64,000 nt of DNA from Marasmius tenuissimus. Taxonomy: Eukaryota > Basidiomycota > Agaricomycetes > Agaricales > Marasmiaceae. Shown piece by piece: positions 11,186 through 21,210 of the stretch. The stretch spans positions 6,324,001 to 6,388,000 of the forward strand of contig JAQOTA010000053.1 in the NCBI GenBank assembly GCA_029532415.1, written 5' to 3'. Position 1 is the first letter of the stretch. Each line of letters opens with the position of its first letter. The notes beneath the pieces were generated by a model. The model had not been told where the DNA came from. It saw only the letters and a program-made list of their open reading frames with translations, and ran no database searches. A program made the translations under genes and the position numbers.

Positions 11186-12733
11186 ATGGGACGCAGAACC
11201 ATGTATTTCTCCCTATTATTCGTATGGAAGACGCATGCTAACAGGATCGCCTTGATTTTAACCCAGTTTTCCGCTGGTATCATATCTTTTTGTGTTCCTC
11301 AGGTTTCCAAGGATTGAAGCGACATTTCCCATCAATTCTACCGCCGGATTGCTGTCTCATACTTTCAATGTCTCGCAAACCATCACCATCGGCTGGTTCC
11401 GGGATGATTCGACAGACCCGTTTCATATCAACCTCGTCTATCTGAGCACAGATGATTTACCCATCATCACTCAAAAACTCGCCACAGCAGTGGTTACTCC
11501 TAGAGATGAGAGTGGGATCCAGCGCGGAACTGTATCATTCACGCCCTCGGCCACTGGGTGAGTTTCGCTTTCTCCTGCTCGTGTCGGAGGCTAACCAAAG
11601 GGGTTGTGCTAGCGATGTCCAAATGGTTATGGTAAAGACTATGGGGGGACATGAGTGCGTTCATCCTTCTCGACTTCGCATGACATGCCCTTCTTATCCT
11701 TTGTCTTCAACAGGGAGGCCACAAGATTTCTCAGTGGCGGATTTTTACCTACAGGAAATCTACCCATTTCCGAAACTGACTCAGTCAGCTTGTCGGTCTC
11801 GAGGTAATTATCAAAGTCGTTTCGTGTTTGCGACATGGCGTTACCGACTCTTTAGTAACACAGACGGAATCACCTCTGCGTCCTCTGGCTCAAATTCAGA
11901 ATATTCTAGTCGCACCCATGGTGTTAATTCCGAGTCACCTCGCCCAATGCATACGCTATCGAGAATCGAATCGACCCATACCGCAAGGTAAACCTTTCTC
12001 CTGTCGACCCTGGTCATGAACAAGCGAAGTTAAATTTCCCCCTGAATGCTACATCACGTTTGATTTAGAGGGCCAACCAGGACCAGTAGTAGTAGCCAAA
12101 AGTTAAAATCTCACATCCTTTTGTACGCACGAAGCTGATTTTCGTTGTTCAGTTATCCTTCCAAACCTCCAAGTAACCGTACAAACGTGGCTGGAGCAGT
12201 TGTAGGGGCGTTAGGTGGCGTTGCTGGACTCCTCGCCTCGGTTCTCATTGGAATCTGGTCCTCCAGACGAAGGAGACGAGGTAAACGGCCTCTCTCCACC
12301 TGTGTTTTTGCTTACTGAAAACAACGCAGACTCGGCTCTTGCCTTACCACATTTGTTGTCTCCGCCGCTTCCCACAATCAGGGCTGATGAGCTTCCCTTG
12401 ACATCCGAATCCCCCACCGCAGTTGGGACGGGCTCTCGATATCTCACCTGCAGCCCGCCAACCCTGCGTGCGGATCAAGAACGGACTTCCATTCATGTGC
12501 GCCCCGAGCAGGGGAAACCTCTATTCGAAAATGGCTGCCAGCAGCCACAACCGGGTTCGTCTAATTTGAATAAGTCGTTGCCGCAAATTCCCTCCGAAGA
12601 AGCCCAACTAACCCAGGAGGTCTTGGCTTTGAGGTTAGAGGTACTCGCAATGAGGCAAAGGCTGGCGATAATCGAAGCTAGCGGGACCGAAGACCCGCCT
12701 GATTATGTTTCGTCACAGACCCGTAGATCATGA
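11186..12733 (+). CDS. single-pass membrane protein, family copy A (intact)
   Basis: Eight exons: 11186-11202, 11267-11557, 11613-11654, 11714-11803, 11856-11987, 12069-12101, 12153-12280, 12330-12733. Phases agree throughout and give 378 residues. Exons 1-2 give a signal peptide (FPLVSYLFVFLRFPRIEA), then an ectodomain with ITIGWFRDDSTDPFHINLVY and, in exon 3, DVQMVMV. Exons 4-6 form a Ser/Thr-rich stalk (SASSGSNSEYSSRTHG). Exon 7 holds the membrane segment AGAVVGALGGVAGLLASVLI followed by SSRRRRRG. Exon 8 is a Pro/Gln-rich tail with the helix VLAMRQRLAIIE and EDPPDYVSSQTRRS at the end. The ectodomain distantly recalls Kre9/Knh1-like (Ser/Thr-rich wall protein) Ig-type folds; that link is weak. 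A receptor or wall-sensor role is inferred from topology only. Confidence 0.8.
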
Positions 12734-13243
12734 GAATTTGAGCGAACCCGGGGCTCTTAGAGTCGTGTAACACGTTCCAATAACATTTCCGGATGACCGG
12801 ATGAGAACACTCCAACAACGATGCTACTGTGAAGTTCATTGCTCTAGCAGGCATCTCTCTTCATCGCACTGACAAAACGCAGGCGAGACCGAGCTCACCC
12901 ACGATCACACCGTATCCCATCAAATCTTACTTTTTCTCAACATTGTCACCCCCTGGACATGATGGCCAATACCACAATATGTCTGATGATCACCGCGTAC
13001 CGAGAGGTCGACGAGGAATGAAGACCGGCTGTGTGGTTGGAAATATTGATGATCAACTCACCAAGCGGGGCCACTGGCATGCATATTCCTTCAACAGACA
13101 GCGGCATTATAATTCCGTGATTGAGGAGTTGAACCGATTTCCGTGGCCGGATGTTCGGACCTTGGGAACATCCGGTAGGATGGATGACGGGGGGGTACGC
13201 AACGCTTTCTTCTCCCAGACCTCCATCGTTCTCGCTCAACGGA
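12734..13243. other. spacer between copies A and B, cut by the gypsy insertion
   Basis: No gene. This stretch and 21547-21951 were contiguous before the gypsy element inserted. It holds the hairpin at 13147-13175. Confidence 0.5.
13147..13175. repeat. perfect 10-bp inverted repeat with 9-bp loop
   Basis: CCGGATGTTC (13147-13156) and GAACATCCGG (13166-13175) are exact reverse complements. Degenerate versions occur at 10940 and about 37120-37160, in each case in DNA left of a family copy. It could be a palindromic factor site or a hairpin. Confidence 0.6.
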
Positions 13244-13248
13244 GTACG

Positions 13249-13570
13249 TGTTATGACTGGTGTTCACAATGTAAGCTCAATACTGAGTTATCGACCTGTC
13301 TTGGTTCTGGTGTTGTGAATGTGAGATTGAGTTGTAAGGTCAAGCTGAAGAGCAAGACCTGTTACTGTACAAGTATAAATACTAAAGCTGAAACTGCATA
13401 CATACTGTGAACTGTTGTAAATACTGCGAACTGTGCTGTGTACATACTGCGAACTACTGCGAATACTGTGGTCTGATAAATAACACTGCGATCAGATAAA
13501 TAAACGTATCAGAGCATAGATAAGATATCATAGATGGAAAAAATGATATACCCCTTTCGTAACTGTAACA
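13249..13570 (-). repeat. gypsy 3' LTR
   Basis: 322 bases, identical to 21220-21541 except at three transition sites. The outer flank carries GTACG, one copy of the target duplication. Confidence 0.95.
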
Positions 13571-13581
13571 TTACCCCTTCT

Positions 13582-14112
13582 TTATCTTGAATGTCCACAT
13601 TCAATTCGTATTGCCTTCTGAAATCCAATTTCCCACTTATCAGTAATGAACTGGTTTGTCACAGATGTTGGACGCTGCCACATTGTCGTAATCGTTGTCA
13701 TAATCAGAGTCAGGGACGTTAGGTTGGCGTGGTTGTAGGAAAGGTCGTTGAGGGCAGGTGGAGGGATAATGTCCTGGAGATCGTCGGTTGCAGTAATTGC
13801 AAACCCATGTACTGCAGGAATGAGCGAAATGTCCGAATCCGTTACAGCTGAAACAGGCGTCTCTAGAATTGGGTCTCCTTGATGGTCTAACTCGTATTCT
13901 ACCGGTTTGTCGTTGGCTGGGTCTGTTAGGAAGGGAAACTGGTACGGAGCGATTTGAGTTGATAGAAGATTGTGAGCTTCGTCAAGATCCTCCTCGTGGT
14001 CCTCTGGGACGATTTCGTTGTTGATTGGGTGTGGGGGCATTTGGTCTTGGGTCGTTAGTTTGGATTGGGGGTGGTTGGTATCGTAAATGTCCGATTGCTG
14101 ATGCAATGACAT
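13582..14112 (-). CDS. gypsy extra ORF, distal part (acidic)
   Basis: 176 codons ending 11 bases before the 3' LTR. It is acidic and low in motifs (PEDHEEDLDEAHNLL). It overlaps the end of the preceding frame by about 130 bases in another frame, so the two may be joined by splicing or frameshifting, or be separate. No known domain recognised. Its place, after pol and before the LTR, is where some gypsy elements carry an env-like or accessory frame, but I see no signal peptide or membrane segment. Confidence 0.5.
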   Translation of the reverse strand: MSLHQQSDIYDTNHPQSKLTTQDQMPPHPINNEIVPEDHEEDLDEAHNLLSTQIAPYQFPFLTDPANDKPVEYELDHQGDPILETPVSAVTDSDISLIPAVHGFAITATDDLQDIIPPPALNDLSYNHANLTSLTLIMTTITTMWQRPTSVTNQFITDKWEIGFQKAIRIECGHSR

Positions 14113-14743
14113 TTACTACCATTTGATCAGTGATGATAGGCGGTGGAATAGGAATGGGAGCAGTTTCTACTGCTGTGGGTGGTTCTGCTACTGTGGACGA
14201 AATTTCCCCTTCCTCTCGTTCTTCCTTTACTACCATCTTTCCCTTCTCTTCATTGACTCTGTTGATTTCTTCTGTGATTTGATGTTCTTCTCCGATTTTG
14301 ATTTGTTCGAGCATTCCGAAGTTGAGAGCGTTTTCGGCTAACGTTCCCAAGCTTTCTCGAAGTCCTTGAACATGTTCGACTAGTTTTGTATGCTCCCATC
14401 GTAAATCATAGAAGGTACGAGCGAAGAAAATGAGATGTTCGTGGTTTTGGAGATGATTTGTAACGAGTTCGTCATAGTCGGAGTTCATGAGTATTGCTTC
14501 AATGTTGTTGCCATCGGCGAGGTTAATGAGGGTTCGGAAAGGATACTGAAGTTGGTCTATAAGAGAGGGCATGTCGTCAGGAGAAGAGTTGTCGTTAATA
14601 GGTTGGTGTGGAGAGGGGTTGAAGTGAGGGTTTCGAGGGTTGTCAAGGTAGGCTGGTGGTGGAGGTACTCGTTGACGAAGCACTGTGCGAAGTTGAGTTT
14701 CGTAAGTTTGGGAGGTGGATGCTGCTGCGTTAACAGAGACCAT
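13982..14743 (-). CDS. gypsy extra ORF, proximal part (coiled-coil, Pro-rich)
   Basis: 253 codons from an ATG 49 bases after the pol stop. The first third is Pro-rich. The middle has a helical stretch (VEHVQGLRESLGTLAENALN, then ITEEINRVNEEKGKMVVKEE), and the end is basic (QQRNRPRGPRGGS). No domain recognised. The basic tail could bind nucleic acid. The frame is open despite lying outside pol, which suggests selection or a very young copy. Confidence 0.55.
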   Translation of the reverse strand: MVSVNAAASTSQTYETQLRTVLRQRVPPPPAYLDNPRNPHFNPSPHQPINDNSSPDDMPSLIDQLQYPFRTLINLADGNNIEAILMNSDYDELVTNHLQNHEHLIFFARTFYDLRWEHTKLVEHVQGLRESLGTLAENALNFGMLEQIKIGEEHQITEEINRVNEEKGKMVVKEEREEGEISSTVAEPPTAVETAPIPIPPPIITDQMVVNVIASAIGHLRYQPPPIQTNDPRPNAPTPNQQRNRPRGPRGGS

Positions 14744-14791
14744 AGTGATAAATTGATAGGAGGATAAGTGAAAGTGGTTTGGATGATTTCT

Positions 14792-17700
14792 TCAGCGAAT
14801 TCGTCTTCTCTTTTTATACTCTTGAAGAGTTTCTTTGGCGTTTTTCAAAGCTTTGGCAGTAAGCCACTTGTTTTCTGAGGATGGTTCTCCTACCCAAGTG
14901 ACAAGGTATTCACGGGGTTTCTTCTTCGGCCGATGATCGATGATCGATTCTACTTCGTTTTCTTCTTCTCCGTCTATGATATCAGGTGGCGGGTACGTCC
15001 AGTTCTCTCCATATGCCTCTGTTTCCTTGTATGGGGTTAAAAGGTTTGCATGAAACACTGGATGAACTTTCCATTGTTCTGGCAGCGTCAGACGATATGT
15101 CACTGGTCCTAGAACTTCTTCGATTTTGAATGGTCCTTCTCGTTTTGGTGCTAACTTTCGTGTTTCGTATCCGAAGTTGATGTTCTTTGCTTCTAACCAA
15201 ACCCTTTGCCCAACTTTGAATGGTTCGTACTTGTTCCGCGTACGATTGATCATTACTTGTCGAGCAAGTTCGTGTAATGCGAATGTTTCATCTCGGACTT
15301 TCTTGAGATCATTGAGTCTTTCTTCTGCACTTGGAACATTGGATTTTTTGATGATTGGTGGAATTGCTCGTGGGTTGTATCCCATCATAATGAAAAATGG
15401 GGAATGTTTCCTTGCTGAATGGACTCGATTGTTGTGAGTGAATTCCGCTGTTGATAGATACTTTTTCCAATCGTGTTGTCTTCTTGCGCAGAACATCCGT
15501 AGATAGACTTCCACTTCTTGGTTAACTCGTTCTGTTTCTCCATCCGTTTGTGGGTGATATGCTGTACTCATGGAGAGTTTTATTCCAAGTAATTTTCCAA
15601 GCTCTTTGAATGCGTTAGCTGCAAATCTGGGATCTCTGTTGGAAATAATCTTGTCGGGTAATCCAAATCTCTTGTAAACATAGTCGAGAAGAAGATTAGC
15701 CGCTCCTATCGCGTCGATCGTTTTTCGACAAGGTGCTAAAATTACCCCCTTCGTAGCTCCATGGTCGACCACGACCAATAAGGAATCATCTCCGTCATTC
15801 TCCGGTAGATCAGTGATAAGATCCATAGTGAGATTTGTAAAAGGCAATGCATCTTTCGGTGCTGGTATCGGCATTAACGGTGCCTTTGTTGGGTGTGTGT
15901 TGACTTTCATCTGCTGACATAGTGTGCATCCTTCCACGAATTTCTTCACATAAGAGTATATTCCGGGCCACCAGTAGTCGCGTTTAACTTGTTCGAGGGT
16001 GTTGTATTGTCCTGGATGTCCTGCGTGAAGTGGATCGTGATACTTCTTTGTTATCTTCCTTCTAAGTTCCTCGTCTTTCGGCACATAGCATTTGTCCATA
16101 AAAAAGAGAAGTCCATCTTCAATTTTCCAGTCTGATAATGCTGACTTGATTGGTGGTGCTCCGCTCGTTTTCAATGCTTCCACGGCTTTACTCATCAGAT
16201 CGTCTCCCATTGTTTTCTCTGCCACTAGGCTGTGAAGTTCCACATCGATTACGTTCACGAATAACTTGTCCGGTAGCATCACGATGTCTTTGTTGTCGGT
16301 GTCTTCCGGTGGTATTAAATCTTCTCTCCTTGATAATGCATCAGATTGTGCCATCCGATGTCCCGGTACATGGATAAGTTTTAGATCAAACTCTGATAAA
16401 AACAGAGCCCATCTAGCTTGTCGGCGGTTAAGTTTCTGATGTGATCTGAAATAAGTGAGGTTCTTGTGATCTGATAGTACTGTTGTCGGATGTTTCGATC
16501 CTAAAAGGTAATGTCGCCAGATTTCTAGTGCTCGTACTATTGCTAGTAGTTCTCGGTCATAGATTTCGTAGTTTTGCTCTGTTGGAGTGAATGAATGTGA
16601 CAGATATCCGCATGGGTGCCAGTCTCCGTGTTCATCTTGTTGTTTCAGTACCGCTCCTGTTGCCCATTTGGAAGCGTCGGCTTCTATCACGAATGATCGA
16701 TTTACATCTGGCATCCGTAAAACTGGTTCTTCTAAAAATTTCTGTTTTAGTAGTTTAAACGCCCGATCAGTCTTTTCCGTCCATTCGAATTTGGCATCCT
16801 TTTTTGTTAGATCGTTTAATGGTTTGGCAATCTCCGCATATTGTCCAATGAATTTTCGGTAGAAGTTCCCAAATCCCAAGAAAGACCTGACCCCTTTCAC
16901 CGTTGTTGGTTCTTTCCATTCCTTGATTCCTGCAAGTTTAACTGGGTCCATCGAAATGATTCCAGGTCTAATAATCATCCCGAGAAAGTCGACTTCCTGC
17001 ACATCGGACTTACACTTTTCTGGTTTAAGGTATAGGTCATGTTCCTTGAGTCTTTGAAGGACTCGCTTCGTTCGGATCTTATGTATTTCATTGTCTGATG
17101 AAAAGATCAGTATATCATCCATATAAATTACCATCCATCCTTCGTCAATCATATCACTAAAAATATCATCCATGAAAGCTTGAAATGTGGCTGGAGAATT
17201 GCTGAGTCCAAAAAACATTACCATGGGTTCGTACAACCCTTTGTTTGTTTTGAATGCCGCCTTCCATTGATCTCCGTCTTTGATTCGAATATTATTGTAT
17301 CCATTCCTGAGGTCCATTTTTGAAAATACCGTTGCTCCTTTTAGCTTGTCCATTAAATCGGTGATTAGTGGCAATGGATATGTATTTCGAATTGTTCCTT
17401 CATTTAGTTTTCTGTAGTCTTGGCATGGTCGAAAAGCTCCTTGTTCTTTCTTTGAAACGAAAAAGAATGGGGAAGCCATCGGTGATTTGGACGGTCGGAT
17501 ATATCCTTTTCGTAGGTTCTCCTTTAAGAATTCATCTTGTAATTCTTGTTCTTTCGGCGTCATAGGGTAGATTTTACATCCTGTAGGCATAAACCCTGGT
17601 TTGAAGTCAATTGCATGGTCATAAGTTCTTGATTCGGGAAATCGTTCCGCTGCCTTTTTCTCGAATCGTTCTTTGTATTCTGAAAGATATTCAGGAATTA

Positions 17701-18313
17701 GTTCTTCGATAGACTTCTTACCCTGATCTTTCTTTTGCGCTAATTCTTGTGATACCGTTGTCTTGGCTCTGATATAAACCTCTGGTGTTACTTGATTCTT
17801 GAGTTCCTGGAAGGTTCGGATACTGATATCGGATCTCTCCTGCCTGCTTCGAAACGTTAATGGATTTTTCGGAAAAAATAACGTACCTTTTGCCCAATCA
17901 ATTCGAGGATTTTGTTTTCGTAGCCATGGGAGCCCAAGGATTATTTCTTCCTTTCCTAATCCAGAGACGAGAAACTGAATTTGCATTTCTGTTCCTCCTA
18001 TTGTGACATCGAGTGAAGCAGATCTGCAAATCATTCCGGTCTTGTTCCGGGTTCCATCTACGTTGTATACCTTGATCGGTTTTTCGAGTAGTTTTGTGTT
18101 TATTCGGTGTTTTTCCACGAATTCTCGATCGATAAAAGTTCCACCTGCTCCTGAATCTATAAGTGCATTAGTATCGACGGATTTTCCATTTCCAATCTTT
18201 ATAAATACGGGAATATGTATTGAGTGTTGGTCAACAGTCGCTACAGTTAGATTGGAAATAGATACGGAAGTTGGCAGAGATGACGTTGATTCAGTCTGCC
18301 TTACATAAAACCC
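14792..18313 (-). CDS. gypsy Pol polyprotein
   Basis: Continuous frame of over 1170 codons, entered by -1 frameshift near 18307-18313. Domain order: aspartic protease with DSGAGG (about 18140); reverse transcriptase with YMDDILIFS; RNase H with IEADASKWATGAVL and VLSDHKNL; integrase with the H2C2 finger (HDPLHAGHPGQ ... CTLCQQM), core DLITDLP, SNRDPRF and HPQTDGETERVNQ; and a C-terminal chromodomain (VESIIDHRPKKKPREYLVTW, then SSENKWL). The chromodomain marks the chromovirus branch and is thought to steer integration to modified chromatin. All catalytic motifs are present and no internal stop is seen. Confidence 0.95.
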   Translation of the reverse strand, partial: GFYVRQTESTSSLPTSVSISNLTVATVDQHSIHIPVFIKIGNGKSVDTNALIDSGAGGTFIDREFVEKHRINTKLLEKPIKVYNVDGTRNKTGMICRSASLDVTIGGTEMQIQFLVSGLGKEEIILGLPWLRKQNPRIDWAKGTLFFPKNPLTFRSRQERSDISIRTFQELKNQVTPEVYIRAKTTVSQELAQKKDQGKKSIEELIPEYLSEYKERFEKKAAERFPESRTYDHAIDFKPGFMPTGCKIYPMTPKEQELQDEFLKENLRKGYIRPSKSPMASPFFFVSKKEQGAFRPCQDYRKLNEGTIRNTYPLPLITDLMDKLKGATVFSKMDLRNGYNNIRIKDGDQWKAAFKTNKGLYEPMVMFFGLSNSPATFQAFMDDIFSDMIDEGWMVIYMDDILIFSSDNEIHKIRTKRVLQRLKEHDLYLKPEKCKSDVQEVDFLGMIIRPGIISMDPVKLAGIKEWKEPTTVKGVRSFLGFGNFYRKFIGQYAEIAKPLNDLTKKDAKFEWTEKTDRAFKLLKQKFLEEPVLRMPDVNRSFVIEADASKWATGAVLKQQDEHGDWHPCGYLSHSFTPTEQNYEIYDRELLAIVRALEIWRHYLLGSKHPTTVLSDHKNLTYFRSHQKLNRRQARWALFLSEFDLKLIHVPGHRMAQSDALSRREDLIPPEDTDNKDIVMLPDKLFVNVIDVELHSLVAEKTMGDDLMSKAVEALKTSGAPPIKSALSDWKIEDGLLFFMDKCYVPKDEELRRKITKKYHDPLHAGHPGQYNTLEQVKRDYWWPGIYSYVKKFVEGCTLCQQMKVNTHPTKAPLMPIPAPKDALPFTNLTMDLITDLPENDGDDSLLVVVDHGATKGVILAPCRKTIDAIGAANLLLDYVYKRFGLPDKIISNRDPRFAANAFKELGKLLGIKLSMSTAYHPQTDGETERVNQEVEVYLRMFCARRQHDWKKYLSTAEFTHNNRVHSARKHSPFFIMMGYNPRAIPPIIKKSNVPSAEERLNDLKKVRDETFALHELARQVMINRTRNKYEPFKVGQRVWLEAKNINFGYETRKLAPKREGPFKIEEVLGPVTYRLTLPEQWKVHPVFHANLLTPYKETEAYGENWTYPPPDIIDGEEENEVESIIDHRPKKKPREYLVTWVGEPSSENKWLTAKALKNAKETLQEYKKRRRIR

Positions 18314-19150
18314 TCTTCCTCTACCTTGTTGTGAAATTCTTCTCTTTGTTCGTCGGTCATCTCTTGATAGATCAATCTGATCTGAGTATATCCACTAGGC
18401 TTCATTTTATCCGCTTCTGCCTTTGGAATGGTCACAAGGACTTTATCGTTTGGTTTCGTGTTCTGATACTGGGGTCGTGGGTTCTGATATTGGGATCTGT
18501 TCTGGTATTGTCTCTGTCGGTTGGGGCAGTTTCTTCCGATGTGTCCTTGACGGCCACATCTGAAACAAAGTCCTTTCTGGTAATATTCCTGTGTCTGAGC
18601 CGGGCTAAGCCGATCAATGTGAATTTGATCAACGTCCATAGCATTCGGATCTCGTTGGGTTTGATAGTTCGGGACGAACTGAGGTTTTGGTTTGGATACT
18701 GTGCTGCTAAGATAGCTCGCTATTCCTTTTCCTCTCCTCTTATTGTTGTTCCAAGATGCAAGAGTAGTTGGCATTTCTTCTCTTTCGTACATCCTATCCC
18801 TGATCCACTTGTTGAGTCCTCGTACAAAATGGTCAATTAAAGCTGTATCATCGCTGACTCCAGATTTAGCTGCTAGTGTTTCGAACTTGGAGACGTAATC
18901 ATCAGCTGTGTCTTTGTTCTGTTGAAGTTGTCGAAGTTTGTTCAAGGCGTTTCCTGCTTCGTCTGATTCTCCAAATGCTTCTTTGAATGTAGCTCTGAAA
19001 GCATTGTATGTCGGCCATATTCCTCCTGCCTTCGTATATTCTTGGATTCGTACTGTCTTCCATCTTCCGGCTGGTCCTCCTTTCATGTAGGATAGCATGA
19101 AAGTTACTTTCTTCTTGTCGTCTGAATAGATTTCTTCGTTTGCTGTAAGA
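18301..19150 (-). pseudogene. gypsy Gag, 3' part (nucleocapsid side)
   Basis: From the Tc1 junction the frame gives LTANEEIYSDDKKKVTFMLS, a retrotransposon capsid fold, then RGLNKWIRDRMY and a zinc knuckle CFRCGRQGHIGRNC (C-x2-C-x4-H-x4-C), ending EEEGFM just after the slippery site. The apparent start upstream, MLHGGDMGHSLWG, is translated Tc1 inverted repeat, not Gag. The other part of gag is at 20795-21210. Confidence 0.9.
18307..18313 (-). promoter_or_regulatory. candidate -1 ribosomal frameshift heptamer GGGTTTT
   Basis: On the minus strand the last gag codons contain G-GGT-TTT, a canonical X-XXY-YYZ slippery heptamer, four bases before the gag stop TAA. Slipping one base back enters exactly the pol frame. 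Confidence 0.7.
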
Positions 19151-19152
19151 TA

Positions 19153-19382
19153 CAGTCGCCCAAAAAACTGGCCAAATGTTGGGGTACCCCATAAAGAATG
19201 GCCCATATCTCCACCATGCAGCATGATTACCTAATACCCTAGATACACAAAGTAGACCCTGAAAGCACCACTTTCAGGTGCAGTTTACCCCATTGGACTA
19301 TCAGCTCCCAGTGTGGAGATATTCCATATTCAAGTCAAAATTGCATTTGGCCAGTTTTTTGACCGGGGGGTCAAAATCAGTG
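19153..19382. repeat. Tc1 left terminal inverted repeat, internally palindromic
   Basis: Inside the repeat, AAAAAACTGGCCAAATG (19162-19178) is the exact reverse complement of CATTTGGCCAGTTTTTT (19344-19360), so each 230-bp arm can fold on itself. A small palindrome CTGAAAGCACCACTTTCAG lies between. The right arm (20563-20792) has the same layout. Confidence 0.85.
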
Positions 19383-19531
19383 ATGTTGAGGAGTAATTCC
19401 ATTGTGTTGTAAGATATGACATCAGTATGACTTCAGACTTTTGACAGCATCATCTATGATGTCTTGAGTGACATTATGTACTCCACTGGACATTATAAAA
19501 GGCTTGAGCATCTTTGAGATGGGGCACCAAC

Positions 19532-20551
19532 ATGCACCCCCTCTCTAAAGCTAAACAAAAGCTTATCCTGGAACTTGCTGCAGATCCCAGCCTTTCTGCC
19601 AGGGATATTGCAGCCAAAGTGCATTGTAGCAAGACCACAGTCACCAACTACATCAACAAACTGCTCCCTGACAAGGAGAACCCTTGTGGTGGCCGTCCCA
19701 AGAAACTCACCCCCCGTGATGAACACCATATTCTGACACAAATCCGCACTGGTGCTTCCAAGGATGCCTCTCACATGACCCGAACACTCAACACTGTCCT
19801 GGACTCCCCTATCACTCCACAAACCACCAGAAATCTCCTTCACAAGCATCATATGTATGCCACAAAACAGAAAAAGAAACCACTACTCAAGCCATACCAC
19901 AAGCGGGGCAGGTTGGCATGGGCACGGAAGCACATGAACTGGACAGTGGAAGATTGGAAAAGGGTTATGTTCACAGATGAGTCCAAGGTGAACCGATATG
20001 AGTCAGATGGGAGGTCATATGTGTGGAAAACAAAGGGAGATCCACTACTGGAGCGGGAGGTGAAGGAAACTGTGAAGTTTGGGGGAGGGAATATAATGGT
20101 TTGGGGATGTATGAGCTGGAATGGTGTGGGGCAGTTGGTGGAGGTTGAGGGGAGGATGGATGCACAGCAGTATGTGGACATTTTGGAGGAGCATTTGCCA
20201 ATTAGCAGGGAAAATCTCGACCTTTCTTCTGACAAATTCATCTTTCAACAAGATAACGACCCCAAACACACATCAAAATTGGCCTCCAAGTGGTTCAAAG
20301 ACAATGGAATTGAGGTTATGGAGTGGCCTTCCCAGTCTCCTGACCTCAACCCCATTGAGAACCTTTGGAAACACCTTAAAAGTCAACTTACAGGCTATGA
20401 TGCACCCCCTTCTGGAGTTTATGAATTGTGGGACAGGGCAGCAGAGGAGTGGGTGAAGATTGAGGTGGAGGTGTGTCAGAAGCTGATAGAAAGTATGCCT
20501 AGACGGTGTGCTGCAGTTATCAAGGCCAAGGGAGGCCATACAAAGTACTAG
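19532..20551 (+). CDS. Tc1-type transposase (DD34E)
   Basis: 339 codons from ATG 19532. An N-terminal helix-turn-helix (LSARDIAAKVHCSKTTVTNY) and GGRPKKLTPRDE give the paired-type DNA-binding half with a GRPR-like motif. The catalytic core shows MFTDES (first Asp), FQQDNDPKHTS (second Asp) and SPDLNPIENLW (Glu), with 34 residues between the second Asp and the Glu, the Tc1 signature. VWGCMSWNGVG is also typical. No stop or frameshift is seen, and the nearly identical repeats fit a recent, possibly active copy. Confidence 0.95.
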   Translation: MHPLSKAKQKLILELAADPSLSARDIAAKVHCSKTTVTNYINKLLPDKENPCGGRPKKLTPRDEHHILTQIRTGASKDASHMTRTLNTVLDSPITPQTTRNLLHKHHMYATKQKKKPLLKPYHKRGRLAWARKHMNWTVEDWKRVMFTDESKVNRYESDGRSYVWKTKGDPLLEREVKETVKFGGGNIMVWGCMSWNGVGQLVEVEGRMDAQQYVDILEEHLPISRENLDLSSDKFIFQQDNDPKHTSKLASKWFKDNGIEVMEWPSQSPDLNPIENLWKHLKSQLTGYDAPPSGVYELWDRAAEEWVKIEVEVCQKLIESMPRRCAAVIKAKGGHTKY

Positions 20552-20794
20552 AATGGAAAATCCACTGATTTTGACCCCCCGGTCAAAAAACTGGCCAAAT
20601 GCAATTTTGGCTTGAATGTGGAATATCTCCACACTGGGAGCTGATAGTCCAATGGGGTAAACTGCACCTGAAAGTGGTGCTTTCAGGGTCTATTTTGTGT
20701 ATCTAGAGTATTGGGTAATCATGCTGCATGGTGGAGATATGGGCCATTCTTTATGGGGTACCCCAACATTTGGCCAGTTTTTTGGGCGACTGTA

Positions 20795-21210
20795 TAAGTC
20801 GACATCAGTTTGGAATTCTTCGGTTTTCGTGCGATCACCATCGAAATCCTTAGGGGTGCCGATCTTTATCTCCTTAGCATGGGTGTTCACAGTTACTCCT
20901 TGTCCTGTCTGTCCTGACATTTCTGATTCGGTTGATTCTGTTTCCCAATCTATATCTGAATCGTTTCCTAGATTAAGGTTCTGAAATAAATCTGCTGGTG
21001 GGGATTGCGAAGTGCCTCTATATTCTGGATATGGAAGGAAAGGCCAGTCGTCGCTTTCGGGACTACTGACAGTTCCTGGGGATTCGGGTTCTGTATCTGG
21101 TGATGGGTTTCTGGATCGAAAAGAAATCTTGTTGTTCGGTTCTGGGGTTCTGGTTTCTGGATTGTTGGGATAGCCTAAACTTGGATAAGTCGGCTGTTCT
21201 GGTAATCAGC
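20795..21210 (-). pseudogene. gypsy Gag, 5' part
   Basis: The minus frame reads MSGQTGQGVTVNTHAKEIKI and FQTDVDLY up to the Tc1 junction. The frame is open further upstream to about 21210 with protein-like Pro/Ser-rich sequence (EPNNKISFRSRNPSPDTEPE) but no in-frame ATG before 20920. Gag may start at 20920, use a non-AUG start, or be spliced. Confidence 0.75.

Larger units (their letters stand above)
19153..20792 (+). mobile_element. Tc1-type DNA transposon, intact, inside gypsy gag
   Basis: 1640 bases with 230-bp terminal inverted repeats (19153-19382 and 20563-20792) that begin CAGTCGCCCAAAAAACTGGC and differ at only a few sites. The TA target duplication is at 19151-19152 and 20793-20794. 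Comparing the flanks shows that gag was uninterrupted at this TA before insertion. One transposase gene lies between the repeats. Confidence 0.95.

Noticed and set aside
13582..14743. Gypsy extra frames as an envelope gene
   Set aside because: No signal peptide, membrane segment or Cys pattern is visible, so an envelope call is not supported.
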